A DNA stretch of 6,805 nucleotides from Selenomonadaceae bacterium UBA3796 (GTDB taxonomy: Bacteria > Bacillota > Negativicutes > Selenomonadales > Selenomonadaceae): NCBI GenBank assembly GCA_002369175.1, contig DFES01000018.1, positions 1 through 6,805 on the forward strand, written 5' to 3'. Shown one piece after another: positions 6,401 through 6,805 of the stretch (position 1 is its first letter; each line of letters begins with the position of its first letter). A model generated the notes under the pieces. It had not been told where the DNA came from. It did no database searches and worked only from the letters and a program-made list of their open reading frames with translations. The position numbers and the translations under genes are program-made.

Positions 6401-6431
6401 AATAAAAAACTTCTTATAAAGTTGCTCATTT
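6401..6431 (-). repeat. 31-bp direct repeat, copy 2 (before peptidase gene)
   Basis: Identical over 31 bases to 5772-5802; the match stops at both edges. On the minus strand it lies in the leader of the peptidase gene. A weak promoter is possible: TTCACG, 18 bases, TATAAG. Only the -10-like part falls inside the repeat, so the promoter reading is tentative. The two copies bracket the peptidase gene. Confidence 0.75.
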
Positions 6432-6442
6432 TCAACCGTGAA

Positions 6443-6480
6443 AAGCCTCCGACAAGGCATCTATGCAAGGTCGAAGGCTT
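6443..6480 (-). terminator. Imperfect 11-bp hairpin upstream of the peptidase gene, terminator- or attenuator-like
   Basis: The arms AAGCCTCCGAC (6443-6453) and GTCGAAGGCTT (6470-6480) pair at ten of eleven positions around a 16-base loop. On the minus strand the last arm is followed by TTCAC, so there is only a short T-run. It could be a second terminator after the upstream gene or a leader structure. Confidence 0.45.
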
Positions 6481-6492
6481 GGATTTCATTGA

Positions 6493-6530
6493 CAAATATA
6501 AAAGCCGGACACATGGCACCGTGTCCGGCT
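6493..6530 (-). terminator. Intrinsic terminator after the rightmost gene
   Basis: A perfect 10-bp GC-rich stem (AGCCGGACAC at 6503-6512, GTGTCCGGCT at 6521-6530) closes an 8-base loop. On the minus strand it is followed by TTTATATTT. It starts 42 bases beyond the stop codon of the gene ending at 6573, so it probably ends that transcript. Confidence 0.8.
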
Positions 6531-6572
6531 ATGATTATGATTTCGTGCAAACCCTATTGGGGGGATGTTCTG

Positions 6573-6805
6573 TCAAACCAGATATTTACTCATCTCTTCT
6601 TCGAACTCCCGCAGGTGACGGCTGACAACGCATTTATGTACATGACAGGAGCGAGCAAGGCATTTTTCCGGCTCATCGGGATGATTTAGGCGGGCAGCCA
6701 CAATCCGCTCATGCAGGGAAACGGAATCTTCGTCCATAAAGTATTTCATTTCCTCCAAGAGTTTCTTGTACTCCCTGTGACGGACGATGAGGGCAAGAAG
6801 CCAGT
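6573..6805 (-). CDS. C-terminal 76 residues of an unrecognised protein (cut by window edge)
   Basis: The frame is open from the right edge (first full codon at 6803) to TGA at 6573, and a good terminator follows, so this is the tail of a real gene. Internal ATG or TTG codons near 6758 are not needed as starts. The visible part is charged and helical, with LIVRHREYKKLLEEMKYFM near its beginning, a Cys/His cluster CLARSCHVHKC at residues 48-58 of the fragment, and an acidic helix HLREFEEEMSKYLV at the end. I do not recognise the family. The cluster might bind a metal, but too little is present to say. The gene lies upstream of the peptidase on the same strand but is separated by the terminator. 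Confidence 0.65.
   Translation of the reverse strand, partial: WLLALIVRHREYKKLLEEMKYFMDEDSVSLHERIVAARLNHPDEPEKCLARSCHVHKCVVSRHLREFEEEMSKYLV

Noticed and set aside
6263..6460. Minus-strand 65-codon frame overlapping the peptidase N-terminus and repeat copy 2
   Set aside because: It overlaps the peptidase signal-anchor and Ser33 region in another frame and has no ribosome binding site at a usable distance.
6317..6625. Plus-strand open frame of 102 codons
   Set aside because: It crosses the peptidase start, both hairpins and the tail of the upstream gene; there is no ribosome binding site of the quality seen elsewhere in the window.

Overview
The window is a block of minus-strand genes from the conjugation (type IV secretion) region of a plasmid or integrative conjugative element. 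Read 5'->3' on the minus strand (right to left), the order is: the tail of an unrecognised gene, two hairpins, a TraF-like S26 signal peptidase, a 251-base regulatory-looking gap, then trbF (VirB8), trbG (VirB9), trbI (VirB10), an unrecognised 473-residue gene, and the N-terminal 341 residues of a TraG/VirD4 coupling ATPase that runs off the left edge. No plus-strand gene is convincing.

Organism: an outer-membrane-ring protein with a Sec signal peptide (VirB9) beside a VirB10 implies a cell with two membranes. Most starts are preceded by strong GGAGG-type ribosome binding sites, one gene probably starts at TTG, and base composition is near half GC by eye. This fits a diderm Firmicute such as a member of the Negativicutes, but that is inference; a proteobacterial host is not excluded.

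Layout: 1-1025 traG (partial); 1050-2471 unknown; 2522-3760 trbI; 3782-4801 trbG; 4832-5611 trbF; 5612-5862 noncoding, with two identical palindromes, an unrelated dyad and one copy of a 31-bp repeat; 5863-6360 traF-like peptidase; 6361-6572 noncoding, with the second 31-bp repeat and two hairpins; 6573-6805 C-terminal tail of an unknown gene. From trbF to traG the gaps are 21 to 50 bases, each holding the next gene's ribosome binding site, so these five genes are probably one operon.

How they work together: in P-type secretion systems VirB8/TrbF is an inner-membrane scaffold, VirB9/TrbG and VirB10/TrbI form the channel core through periplasm and outer membrane, and TraG/VirD4 delivers the relaxase-DNA substrate. 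In RP4, TraF matures and cyclises the pilin. Absent here, and presumably outside the window: pilin (TrbC/VirB2), VirB4/TrbE, VirB6/TrbL, VirB11/TrbB and the relaxase. The main oddities are the unknown protein between VirB10 and VirD4, and the paired palindromes and 31-bp direct repeats around the peptidase gene.
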